Assembly (NCBI RefSeq): GCF_034059295.1
Contig: NZ_CP139141.1
Location: 2,897,001-2,961,000 of the forward strand
Reading direction: 5' to 3'
DNA from: Pseudomonas sp. HR96
GTDB lineage: Bacteria > Pseudomonadota > Gammaproteobacteria > Pseudomonadales > Pseudomonadaceae
Length of the DNA stretch: 64,000 nt
Part shown: one piece after another, positions 1 to 6,854 of the stretch
Layout: each line of letters opens with the position of its first letter
Position numbering within the stretch: the first letter of the stretch is position 1
Translations under genes and position numbers: made by a program
The notes under the pieces: model-generated
The model's database searches: none
The model's input: the letters and a program-made list of their open reading frames with translations, nothing else
Told to the model about the DNA's origin: nothing

Positions 1-2
1 CG

Positions 3-578
3 CACCTGGCCGAGATCATCCTCGCCCGCGCCGGGTCGCACCCTGGCACCCAACACAGCAACCAGGGCGGCTGGCAGTCGCAGGACGACTTCGCTGCCTG
101 GGCCGGTGCACCCGGCGCCACCCTGCTGGCCTTCGCCCGGTCCTTCGTCAACGAGCTGACCGCCATCAGCACCCCGGACCTTGGCCTGGTGGAGGCTACG
201 CTGGACTGGCAATCCAGCGCCTGGGCCAACATCAACCGCAGCGGCCACTCCAACGCCCTGCACAGCCACCCCGGAGCCTTCTGGTCGGGGGTGTACTGGG
301 TCGATGACGGTGGCGAGAGCGGCCTGGAAGCGGGCGGCGAGCTGGAGTTCTCCGACCCGCGCGGGGTCTTGCCGATCATGGTCAACCCTGAACTGCGCAT
401 GCGTATCGCCGGCTGCCTGACTGCCGGCTACCGCACCTCGGTCAAACCCAGCAGCGGCACCCTGACCCTGTTCCCGTCCTGGCTGATGCACGCTGTAAGG
501 CGCTTCGACGGCCTGCGCCCACGGATCTCGGTGGCGTTCAACTTCGCTGCACCCCGGGTGTATGCCTCGGCGGGCTGA
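3..578 (+). CDS. TIGR02466-type 2OG-Fe(II) oxygenase-like protein (5' end outside window)
   Basis: The frame is open from the window edge to the TGA at 576-578, so about 191 C-terminal residues are visible. The segment from 'NINRSGHSNALHSHPG' through 'GVYWV' and a late 'FPSWLMHAV' resemble the TIGR02466 group of putative 2-oxoglutarate/Fe(II) dioxygenases. The HxH pair (HSH) and the later His (LMHAV) could supply the metal ligands. The substrate of this family is not established. GC content and codon use match the Pseudomonas core, unlike the AT-rich genes from 1.5 kb on. The family call rests on motif recognition only. Confidence 0.7.
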   Translation, partial: HLAEIILARAGSHPGTQHSNQGGWQSQDDFAAWAGAPGATLLAFARSFVNELTAISTPDLGLVEATLDWQSSAWANINRSGHSNALHSHPGAFWSGVYWVDDGGESGLEAGGELEFSDPRGVLPIMVNPELRMRIAGCLTAGYRTSVKPSSGTLTLFPSWLMHAVRRFDGLRPRISVAFNFAAPRVYASAG

Positions 579-614
579 GCGCGGGCCGGATCAACCGCTG
601 ATCTGATCGGGCCC

Positions 615-634
615 CGGCGCGCGCCGTTTTTTTT
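615..634 (+). terminator. possible intrinsic terminator
   Basis: A short GC palindrome (cggcgcgcgccg) is followed directly by eight T residues, 37 bases after the stop of the oxygenase-like gene. The stem is only about 4 bp, so this is a weak call. Confidence 0.4.
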
Positions 635-673
635 GCCAAAACGGATACACGCCCGCCAGTGGCGCGGGCCTGC

Positions 674-1282
674 TCACAGCAGCTCGCCAATCGCTGCCAC
701 CAGATGCCGAGTAGCGGCCTCGACGCTGCCCTCATTACGACACGCCAGCCAACCCTGCTCCGTCAGCGCCTGCTCGAACGCCTGGGTCGCGGCGACATGC
801 TCCTCGAACCGCTGCATCACCGTACTGCCCAGCCCCCGCGAGCGCGCCGCGGCTCTTGCCCAGGAGAGCTGCGGGTCGGTGACCACCCCTACATGCAGGT
901 CCGGCACCCGCACCCCTCGTTCAAGGTTCAGCCGCAGCACCTCGGCGAACGGCACTTGCCGGCGAAACGCCGCATCGGAGGGGTACCAGCGGTCGATCAG
1001 CAGGATGCTGCCCGCCGGCTGTCCGGGCAGCACCTGGCGGGAGATCCAGGCGCGGCTGTCGGCCAGGCGCTGGCACACCTGCCATTCCAGTTCGGGATCA
1101 GGCTGCCTGGCCAGTCGATTGACCAGGGCCATGGTCTCGGCCCGGGTGGGGTCGTTGTTGCGCTCGCAGAGGCGGATGACCTTGAGGTCGTGGCAACGCA
1201 GCGCCTGGGTCACGGCTTCCAGCAGCGTGGTCTTGCCGGTGCCTTTGGGGCCGTCGAAGGAGATGAACAGGGGGTGAGGCAT
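674..1282 (-). CDS. thymidylate-kinase-like P-loop nucleoside monophosphate kinase
   Basis: The 202-residue protein opens with a P-loop, GPKGTGKTT (residues 11-19), in the context 'FISFDGPKGTGKTT' typical of thymidylate kinase-like proteins. A DR pair (residues 97-98, LLIDRWYPSD) and an Arg-rich segment near residue 140 match the nucleotide-binding and lid regions of that fold. Pseudomonas normally has its housekeeping tmk in the fatty-acid/holB region, so this is probably a secondary family member. It may act on a nucleotide or other small phosphoacceptor. The start ATG at 1282 is the first Met. The gene just upstream on the same strand survives only as a 3' fragment. Confidence 0.75.
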   Translation of the reverse strand: MPHPLFISFDGPKGTGKTTLLEAVTQALRCHDLKVIRLCERNNDPTRAETMALVNRLARQPDPELEWQVCQRLADSRAWISRQVLPGQPAGSILLIDRWYPSDAAFRRQVPFAEVLRLNLERGVRVPDLHVGVVTDPQLSWARAAARSRGLGSTVMQRFEEHVAATQAFEQALTEQGWLACRNEGSVEAATRHLVAAIGELL

Positions 1283-1364
1283 GAGGGGTCCGGGTAGTCA
1301 GCGAGACCGCACGCTGGGTAGTCCTGGCGGCGCCGGGTGTCGATCGTACAGCGGCGTAAGGGGG

Positions 1365-1478
1365 TCACGAAAGCAGATTGTCGACCACGCGGCGGATCGA
1401 GGCCTCGGTCTGGGTGTCGCTGAGCAGGCTCTGCGCGACGCGGCGCACGACCTGGCTCAGGGCAAATTGCGGATGCCC
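1365..1478 (-). pseudogene. 3'-terminal fragment of a truncated gene
   Basis: Read on the minus strand, this GC-rich stretch gives about 38 residues ending in 'SIRRVVDNLLS' and a stop at 1365-1367. It has the codon bias of the core genes and no plausible start: the frame closes at 1515-1517 in AT-rich DNA. It looks like the end of a gene that once lay upstream of the kinase gene and was cut by the AT-rich insertion starting near 1480. A diverged copy of the same 3' end lies at 2394-2451. The parent family was not recognised. Confidence 0.5.
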
Positions 1479-1603
1479 TAGACGAGATCGATATGTTTTT
1501 GAGATAGTATCATATTAGTATTGTCGAGCTAATGTTGATTTATCTGTAAAAGTCGATGGCCGTATCAAGAATTATCACTTGCAGAACATGGAGTCAAAAT
1601 AAC

Positions 1604-2332
1604 ATGATAGCTCCGGATCAATTTGACTTCATCTTTTCGCGAAGCGAAGCTGTCAAAGATGAAGTCTGCACCGAGCTGCGTGATGAAATCAAAGATTCGT
1701 TGGGGCTCGGATTTGCAGGTATGTTCCCAGGATTTTCAGGGGAGTTCCCATTAGCTACAGCAGTCATTGAAAATCATTGGGAAAAGCCTGTCCTTGCTTT
1801 TCGGAATGTAACCTCTACGTGGTTACCTTTTTTGATTGCCGTATCTGCTGATAGGAACATATTTTTTAAGATTAAGAGTAAGCGACTTCCAACAGAGGGT
1901 CTAAGCTTTGATGAAAGCCATTATATGCTGCCTGAAGGATGGTTAGAGAGCTATCGATCTTTTGAATCGTTCTATGTGACGGAAGGCTCAAGGATGCCGA
2001 TATCATGGAAAGACACTCCAACCAGTTATGCAGGCAGGCTATCTATAGAGCAGTACTGCAGAGAATTAGGGGTCAGCTTCAAGTCGGCTAAAGCTTTCAA
2101 AAAAGCTCATCCTTCTTCGATTTTAGAATGTTGGTTAATTACAAAAGCGGGGGATGGATTATTCATAAATGCGATGAGCAAGGAACGAAAGGCTCTTCAT
2201 ATCAGGAACGGCAATTTCGATGATATATACGTGCTCGAACATCCCACGCATACCCTCGATAGGTATCTGGAGCATTATTTGCTCCGAAATCCTGGCACGT
2301 TCGATTTTCGAGATGAATCGGCACCTAGCTAA
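1604..2332 (+). CDS. immunity-like protein, copy 1 of a tandem paralogous pair
   Basis: The gene encodes 242 residues and is about 70% identical by eye to the next gene. Conserved blocks include 'SLGLxFAxMFPGFS', 'HYMLPEGW', 'RSFESFYVTEGS', 'TPTSYAGRLS' and 'HPTHTLDRYLEHYLLRN'. The ATG at 1604 is chosen because it aligns with the paralogue's start (MIAPDQFDF against MLKPERFDY); an upstream in-frame ATG at 1556 has no counterpart. There is no signal peptide or membrane segment. Base composition is AT-rich relative to the flanks, which points to horizontal acquisition. The family was not recognised. Small, acidic, duplicated cytosolic proteins next to other immunity-type genes suggest an immunity protein of a polymorphic toxin; this is inference from context. 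Confidence 0.8.
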   Translation: MIAPDQFDFIFSRSEAVKDEVCTELRDEIKDSLGLGFAGMFPGFSGEFPLATAVIENHWEKPVLAFRNVTSTWLPFLIAVSADRNIFFKIKSKRLPTEGLSFDESHYMLPEGWLESYRSFESFYVTEGSRMPISWKDTPTSYAGRLSIEQYCRELGVSFKSAKAFKKAHPSSILECWLITKAGDGLFINAMSKERKALHIRNGNFDDIYVLEHPTHTLDRYLEHYLLRNPGTFDFRDESAPS

Positions 2333-2393
2333 AACGTAAAGTTACGCTGCTGGCTACTGCGGCGGCACCGGGTGTGGAACGCGATCCGAGGCT

Positions 2394-2451
2394 TTAGTAA
2401 AGTAGATTGTTTATGACGCGGCAGATGACAGCCGTTAAAGTCCAGGTTTAG
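2394..2451 (-). pseudogene. decayed second copy of the 3' fragment at 1365-1478
   Basis: On the minus strand the sequence reads 'VICRVINNLLY' and stop, matching 'SIRRVVDNLLS' and stop at 1365. The nucleotide match (agattgt, then gacgcggc) extends about 40 bases. The frame has no start. The rest of 2333-2667 contains only a further degenerate repeat after the first immunity-like gene and no supportable gene. Confidence 0.4.
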
Positions 2452-2667
2452 CGATTCATTTGCTGCACGCCCGGCCCGGTCCGGTTCACGTGCTTGCGCA
2501 GTTGGCACGAAAACGTGCGAGTGCTGCCCAGGCCGCGGTGTAGTGGCGATTCACATGGGGATCCACTATCGGGGTACAGAAAAAAGTCATGGCCGGCCAA
2601 AACCAGTCTGTGGGGAAATAAGTCGGCTTATCGAAAACGAACATCTACAAAAAACAGAGTAAATAAA

Positions 2668-3393
2668 ATGCTAAAACCGGAACGCTTTGATTACGTCTTC
2701 ACGCAAGGCTCAGATATCAGAGCAGAAATTTGTGCTGAGTTACGCGATGAAGTAAAGGAATCGCTAGGGCTAAATTTCGCGAATATGTTTCCAGGATTTT
2801 CGGAGAAATTTCCATTGGCTACGGCTGCCATTCAACACTATTGGGAGAAGCCTGTCGTTGCTTTTCGCAATGTGGACTCTATGTGGGTGCCATATTTAAT
2901 TGCTGTATCCCCAGATAGCAATATTTTTTTTAAATTGAAAAGTAAATACAATCCGATACAAGGACCGGACTTTGATCGGAGCCATTATATGCTACCTGAA
3001 GGGTGGAAAGAAAATTATAGATCTTTTGAATCATTTTACGTGACTGAAGGCTCGGGTCTGCCACTGCAATGGAAAAACACGCCGACCAGTTATGCAGGCA
3101 GGCTATCTGTAGAAGACTACTGCAGGGAAGTGAGGGTGGGCTTGAAATCAGCGAAAGCGTTCAAACAAGCCAACCCTTCTTTTATACTAGATTGCTGGCT
3201 AGTCACAGAAGCGGGGGATGGATTATTCACGAATGCGATGAGCAAGCAACGAAAGGTTCTTCATATCAAGAACGGCAACTTTAATGATATTTATGTGCTC
3301 GAACATCCTACACATACCCTTGATAGGTATCTGGAACATTATTTGCTCCGAAATCATGGAGCGTTTGATTTCCGGGCCGAATCGGCACCATAG
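2668..3393 (+). CDS. immunity-like protein, copy 2 of a tandem paralogous pair
   Basis: The gene encodes 241 residues and is the paralogue of the gene at 1604-2332, with conservation along the whole length. The ATG at 2668 is the start that aligns with copy 1; a longer in-frame extension back to 2494 is GC-rich and unrelated, so it was rejected. The ribosome-binding site is weak (cagag). No signal peptide, membrane span or known catalytic motif is visible. The protein is AT-rich in codon use, as is its neighbour. Most divergence falls in residues 8-20, 44-60 and 88-100, which could be specificity-determining surfaces if these are immunity proteins. Function is not established. Confidence 0.8.
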   Translation: MLKPERFDYVFTQGSDIRAEICAELRDEVKESLGLNFANMFPGFSEKFPLATAAIQHYWEKPVVAFRNVDSMWVPYLIAVSPDSNIFFKLKSKYNPIQGPDFDRSHYMLPEGWKENYRSFESFYVTEGSGLPLQWKNTPTSYAGRLSVEDYCREVRVGLKSAKAFKQANPSFILDCWLVTEAGDGLFTNAMSKQRKVLHIKNGNFNDIYVLEHPTHTLDRYLEHYLLRNHGAFDFRAESAP

Positions 3394-3466
3394 CCAAAAC
3401 GAAAAATTGTGCAACTGGATATCGCGGCGGCGCCATGTTTTGATCGTGCAGTGGCGAAAAATGCAT
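3394..3466. repeat. degenerate direct repeat following each immunity-like gene
   Basis: The segment after copy 2 (ccaaaacgaaaaattg, then gcggcggcgcc, then gatcgtgcagtggcg) matches the segment after copy 1 from 2328 (aaaacgtaaagttacg, then gcggcggcacc). Its second half also matches 1327-1361, just before copy 1 (ggcggcgccgggtgt, then gatcgtacagcggcg). The similarity is imperfect but ordered, and it frames the two genes as a duplicated unit. Confidence 0.5.
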
Positions 3467-3527
3467 GAGCCCCAGAGGTGAAAAAGTGTGGTTCAATACA
3501 AAAAATGACACTTTGGAGTAAAGGCTA

Positions 3528-4040
3528 ATGTCGAAAATGTATTTCATAGGGTGCGCCGGTAGTACCAAATGAATCGTTGGCGGGGATTTCGCTTTACAAC
3601 CCCTGAAGAACTTGCTGATGCGATAGGCGATACCGGATCAGGGGGATTGATGATGCTTATAAATTTTAGATTCGCCTATTCTCAGGAGGATTCATACAAA
3701 ATTTGCCGGTGAAGAGGCATACACCTTATAGTTATTTCATTTCTTAGTGGCAGCTCATTCAAAAAGCAAGTTTTTGAAATCCCAGCCCATAACTCCAGTT
3801 TTCTGGTGATGCAGCTGAGAGATTTGTTTCTAACGGGCTCTCCCGGATGGAGTAAAGCTGAGCAACCAGCTCTACGATTTGTTACACCTGAAAAATTTAA
3901 AGCTTGATGATTGTTAAGAGCGATTTTATTCTTATGACGATCATCGCTTAGTCAGGATAAGTGACCAAGCTGCTGCGCTTGAAGAAAGACTTGACCCGTT
4001 CATGTGTGCGATCAGCGTATTGCCTTATTCAGCAGCCTAA
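3528..4040 (+). pseudogene. broken gene of about 170 codons, possibly another immunity-type gene
   Basis: A good ribosome-binding site (GGAG at 3515-3518) precedes ATG 3528, which opens 'MSKMYFIGCAGSTK' and meets TGA at 3570. Coding then continues in another frame from 3569 ('NRWRGFRFTTPEELADAIGD'), with an in-frame TGA at 3710-3712. The same frame resumes with 'RGIHLIVISFLSGSSFKKQ' and runs to 3907. A further frame carries 'RFYSYDDHRLVRISDQAA' to a TAA at 4038-4040. At least two frameshifts and two internal stops are needed to read it through. Composition is AT-rich like its neighbours. The family was not recognised, and function is inferred only from location. Confidence 0.55.
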
Positions 4041-4066
4041 GGGCCCTAGGGTAAATTGGCGGCGGG

Positions 4067-4227
4067 CTAGCTGGCGGAGCGAATCAGGGTTTTCGCGATC
4101 AGGCCCCAGCCGTCAATCAGCAGGAACAGCGTGAGTTGAGCGGCATCGAGATGGTGATGGGCGGCACCATGACCTTGCCCAGCGCCATCGGGATCAAGGC
4201 GACGCCCAAATCGATGATCATAATCGG
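4067..4227 (-). pseudogene. relic of the C-terminus of an export-gate protein (SctR/FliP family)
   Basis: On the minus strand the segment reads 'PIMIIDLGVALIPMALGK', then 'VMVPPITISMPL'. A one-base slip follows, then 'LTLFLLIDGWGLIAKTLIRS' ends at a stop at 4067-4069. This fits the well-conserved C-terminal membrane region of the SctR/FliP subunit of type III export gates (IDL, MA-G-MMxPPxTISLPxKLxLFxLxDGW). Only about 53 residues remain, the frame is shifted once, and no other secretion or flagellar gene is near. It is GC-rich, unlike the AT-rich DNA on its left. Confidence 0.6.
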
Positions 4228-4467
4228 CACCTATCAGCGGCAAAAATGCCGGACAGGGGGCGTGTCAAAAAAATCATTATTTGTTACATTTGCCTGCAAG
4301 CCGACCGGCGGTGCTGGACGGGCTGAGCCAGTTCAAGAGGTTGGCGTGTTCGGATGTAAGTAGGGGCCAATTACGCCCCCCCCCGAATTACTCAGGCGTT
4401 CGGCTGCGCTCGATAGCGGAGTATCATCGAGATCCAGTAGTGCCGTGGACCATATCTAGGAATTAAA
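4228..4467. other. no supportable gene
   Basis: This 240-base gap between the export-gate relic and the next gene shows a short stretch with coding-like composition (4281-4370) but no convincing start, family or ribosome-binding site. The only clear signal is the AGGA about 6 bases before the ATG at 4468. Confidence 0.4.
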
Positions 4468-4839
4468 ATGAATCAAAAAGCCAGTGCAGTAGTTATAGAG
4501 TTGGCAAAAAAGCTGATAGATGTTTCCAGTCAGCGTAACAACGATTGGGAGGCGGCATATTACCGCTTCAGCTTCGACAAGCTTCAGATAGATTCAACCG
4601 CTCTCTATTCAGTACGGGGTGAAGGATTTTTTTTCGATGGGTTCAAGTGCGTAGGCTTTTATGAGGATATGGAGGCTTTATCAATATCCTTGGTGAAGGA
4701 AGTCGATAAAAATAAAGGGCTATTTTTGCTGGTTGTCAGGTCGGATTTCACCTATGAAATCAAGTTTGAATGGACGGATCTTGGTAAATGGAAGATCAGC
4801 AAAGAAGACGGCCAGTCCGGTATCCCTTCGGATATATAA
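4468..4839 (+). CDS. small immunity-like protein (possibly YezG/DUF600-like)
   Basis: The gene encodes 123 residues with ATG 4468 preceded by AGGA at about 6 bases. The segment 'NNDWEAAYYRF' followed by alternating hydrophobic/charged strands and a C-terminal 'KFEWTDLGKWKISKEDGQS' recalls the YezG-type immunity fold, but the match is weak. The protein has no signal peptide or membrane segment and is AT-rich in composition. Its position among other immunity-type genes supports a protective role against a toxin. Both the family and the function are tentative. Confidence 0.7.
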   Translation: MNQKASAVVIELAKKLIDVSSQRNNDWEAAYYRFSFDKLQIDSTALYSVRGEGFFFDGFKCVGFYEDMEALSISLVKEVDKNKGLFLLVVRSDFTYEIKFEWTDLGKWKISKEDGQSGIPSDI

Positions 4840-4873
4840 GGTTTTGCAGATGCATTGAAACAATGAAATCAGC

Positions 4874-5016
4874 CAGGTCGACACCGTGTCGGTCGAACCT
4901 ACCTATAGACGACCTCACCGGTCTGGAGAACGGGTTCACCATGGCCGTAGCCAGCATTGACCGGACCCGTGACAAGATATCGGTAACATACGACCGCTTA
5001 AATGGTTGGACAAATC
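4874..5016 (+). pseudogene. possible relic of a surface or toxin protein
   Basis: One frame gives 'QVDTVSVEPTY' and, after a shift, another gives 'DDLTGLENGFTMAVASID' followed by 'KISVTYDRLNGW'. The alternating strand pattern resembles repeat domains of large surface or toxin-carrier proteins, and a decayed toxin end just before an immunity-type gene would make sense. No start, ribosome-binding site or firm family match supports it. Confidence 0.3.
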
Positions 5017-5568
5017 ATGACAGTGAAAATTTCCTGGAACGCCCCTGTCGTACCCGGCAAGTCATTGGCCGGAATCCCTCTTGATATCACCTCTGACGCG
5101 CTGGTCGAAGCTCTTGAGCATTACCGGCTGAAGTCCGCATCGGATATTTACCAATTCGAAAGCTCACCATTACTAAAGAGAATAGAAACCTCTCTTAATG
5201 ATTTCGTCGATGAGGCATACGTATTTGTATTGCTGGATGATAGTCGTATCCATAAATTCAACAAGGGCACCTACGCGTTAGGCGTCGCACTGAATAATCA
5301 GAAAATACTTGAAATAACGGCTTATAATTTCAGCTTCCCGGGTGATGAGGTGGAAGGTTTGGTCTATCGTGGGCGTCTCCCAGGCGGTGCAAAGCTGGGA
5401 AGCAAGGTGTCCGATCTGCTTGCCCACACGGACCTTATATTCGACGACGATGAAGAGCGTTTTTACACCACCGAGCCGTACGGTCTCCTGCGAATAGATG
5501 GGCAAGGCGTACCGCTTGATCATGTCGCCAATCAATATATCAGCGCGATTACCCTGCTGCAGGGCTGA
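5017..5568 (+). CDS. immunity-like protein of unknown family
   Basis: The gene encodes 183 residues starting 'MTVKISWNAPVVPGKSLAGI'. The ATG at 5017 is preferred to the in-frame ATG at 5002 because the conserved-looking sequence begins there, but the ribosome-binding site is poor for both. The protein is acidic, cytosolic and lacks membrane segments. The C-terminal half has a strand-rich pattern with an acidic cluster (IFDDDEERFY). It lies directly after a probable toxin or surface-protein relic, the usual order for a toxin-immunity pair. The family was not recognised. Confidence 0.75.
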   Translation: MTVKISWNAPVVPGKSLAGIPLDITSDALVEALEHYRLKSASDIYQFESSPLLKRIETSLNDFVDEAYVFVLLDDSRIHKFNKGTYALGVALNNQKILEITAYNFSFPGDEVEGLVYRGRLPGGAKLGSKVSDLLAHTDLIFDDDEERFYTTEPYGLLRIDGQGVPLDHVANQYISAITLLQG

Positions 5569-5629
5569 CTTGAATCCCGCAACTGCCCCGATATCGCCCC
5601 CCCATTTCCAATCCGCGCAAGACCCGCCC

Positions 5630-6181
5630 ATGACCAGCATCCTCACCCCCTTGATCATCCTCGACGTCCAGGACGCCATCGACCAGCCCCGCTGGAATGG
5701 CAAGAACAACCCCGGCTACCTCGCCGTGATCCAGCGCCTGCTGGCCCATTGGCGGGGCAACGGCTGGCCGGTGCTGCACGTCAAGCATGATGAAGCCAAC
5801 CCCGCCTCCACTTATCACACTCATGGTCCATGGAACGCCATCAAGCGCGAAGTTGCGCCCATCGCGGGCGAGCCGGTGATCGTCAAGCAGCACAATTGTG
5901 CCTTCATCGGCACCGAGCTGGACGCGCTGCTCAAGGGTATGCAGGTGCGCCGGGTGGTGCTCACCGGGGTGGTGATTCACCACAGCATGGATGCCACCGT
6001 GCGCGCCGGCAAGGCGCTGGGCTACGAGATCATCCTGCCGGCAGACGCCACCACTGCGGTACCGGTGGCAGGCGACGCGGGCAAGAGCTGGGATGCGGCC
6101 AGCGTCCACGAGTTGACGCTGGCGATACTGGCCGGCGAGTACGCGGAAGTGGTCACGGCCGAGGCATTGCTGGTCGGGTAA
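5630..6181 (+). CDS. isochorismatase-fold hydrolase with Ser at the nucleophile position
   Basis: The 183-residue protein (ATG 5630, 'MTSILTPLIILDVQDA') has the isochorismatase/cysteine-hydrolase fold: the LDVQ strand with the catalytic Asp, a central Lys candidate near 'VLHVKHD', and a cis-peptide-type segment 'VVLTGVVIHHSMDATVRAG'. In most family members the last motif carries the nucleophile Cys (T-x-x-C-V-x-x-T). Here the aligned residue is Ser (I-H-H-S-M-D-A-T). The enzyme may therefore have a different reaction or be inactive as a hydrolase. The last 41 bases are repeated downstream of the next gene. Confidence 0.8.
   Translation: MTSILTPLIILDVQDAIDQPRWNGKNNPGYLAVIQRLLAHWRGNGWPVLHVKHDEANPASTYHTHGPWNAIKREVAPIAGEPVIVKQHNCAFIGTELDALLKGMQVRRVVLTGVVIHHSMDATVRAGKALGYEIILPADATTAVPVAGDAGKSWDAASVHELTLAILAGEYAEVVTAEALLVG
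6141..6181 (+). repeat. direct repeat, left copy (3' end of the hydrolase gene)
   Basis: These 41 bases match 6781-6821 with about 6 mismatches and a constant offset of 640 bases. Here they encode the last residues YAEVVTAEALLVG and the stop. The right copy would read HAEVLSAEALLAR and stop. The pair encloses the SUKH immunity-type gene. Confidence 0.85.
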
Positions 6182-6301
6182 TAGGGGCAGCCCGAATGCG
6201 CGGGCCGACCTCAGGGCGGTCAGCTTGCATCGTTGCAGATGTAAGCGGCATAAAAGCGTGAGTGGTGCGATAAAACGATCTGAAAACTTCGAGAGTCGAG
6301 C

Positions 6302-6778
6302 ATGAGCAAGGTGACAACGCAGCAAATCGAGCAGTTAGTGTCGCTGCATCCTGAAATCGTGTGTTTTGGCAGTGAAGCTGATCGAGTGGATGATCACTGG
6401 ATCACACTGGCAGAGCAGCGCCTGGGACTCGAACTGCCAAGGACGTACAAGTGGTTTTTGAAAACCTATGCGGGGGGCGAGATTGGCACCGAGGAAATCT
6501 ATAGCCTCTATGGAGTGGACTTCGAGAGCGTCAATGGCGGAGACATCGTCTATCAACACCTCGTCGGTATGAAGAATGAGCTGATTGAAGTCGATCAACT
6601 TGTGGTGAGTGAAACTGATGCCGGGGAGGTTTTTTTCTTCAACTATTCACAGTTTGAAGGGGGTGATTGCCCAGTGACACTTCGGCTTCCTTCTGGCGAG
6701 ACTGTAAGGTATGCGTCGGACTTCCATGAGTTTTTGTATAAACGAATTGTTGCCCACGTCGCTGGCCCTAGCCAGTGA
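6302..6778 (+). CDS. SMI1/KNR4 (SUKH) family immunity-type protein
   Basis: The 158-residue protein contains the SUKH signature region around residues 35-60: 'LAEQRLGLELPRTYKWFLKT' followed by 'YAGGEIG', and a later 'VFFFNYSQFEGGDCPV' segment. SUKH proteins are commonly immunity partners of contact-dependent or secreted bacterial toxins. No toxin gene is adjacent, so this is an orphan immunity candidate. ATG 6302 has a weak GAG upstream. The gene is less GC-rich than its neighbours and sits between two copies of the hydrolase 3' end, showing that it was inserted there. Confidence 0.8.
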   Translation: MSKVTTQQIEQLVSLHPEIVCFGSEADRVDDHWITLAEQRLGLELPRTYKWFLKTYAGGEIGTEEIYSLYGVDFESVNGGDIVYQHLVGMKNELIEVDQLVVSETDAGEVFFFNYSQFEGGDCPVTLRLPSGETVRYASDFHEFLYKRIVAHVAGPSQ

Positions 6779-6780
6779 CC

Positions 6781-6821
6781 ACGCTGAAGTGCTGTCGGCC
6801 GAGGCATTGCTGGCCCGGTAA
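6781..6821 (+). repeat. direct repeat, right copy (displaced hydrolase 3' end)
   Basis: This diverged copy of 6141-6181 starts three bases after the SUKH stop codon and still ends in an in-frame TAA, with no upstream coding frame of its own. Confidence 0.85.
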
Positions 6822-6854
6822 CCACTGGCGTTCACCGGGCCCGCCAGGCTTATC

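Noticed and set aside
2494..2667. N-terminal extension of the second immunity-like protein
   Set aside because: The extension is GC-rich, lacks a counterpart in the paralogue and has no better start signal than ATG 2668.
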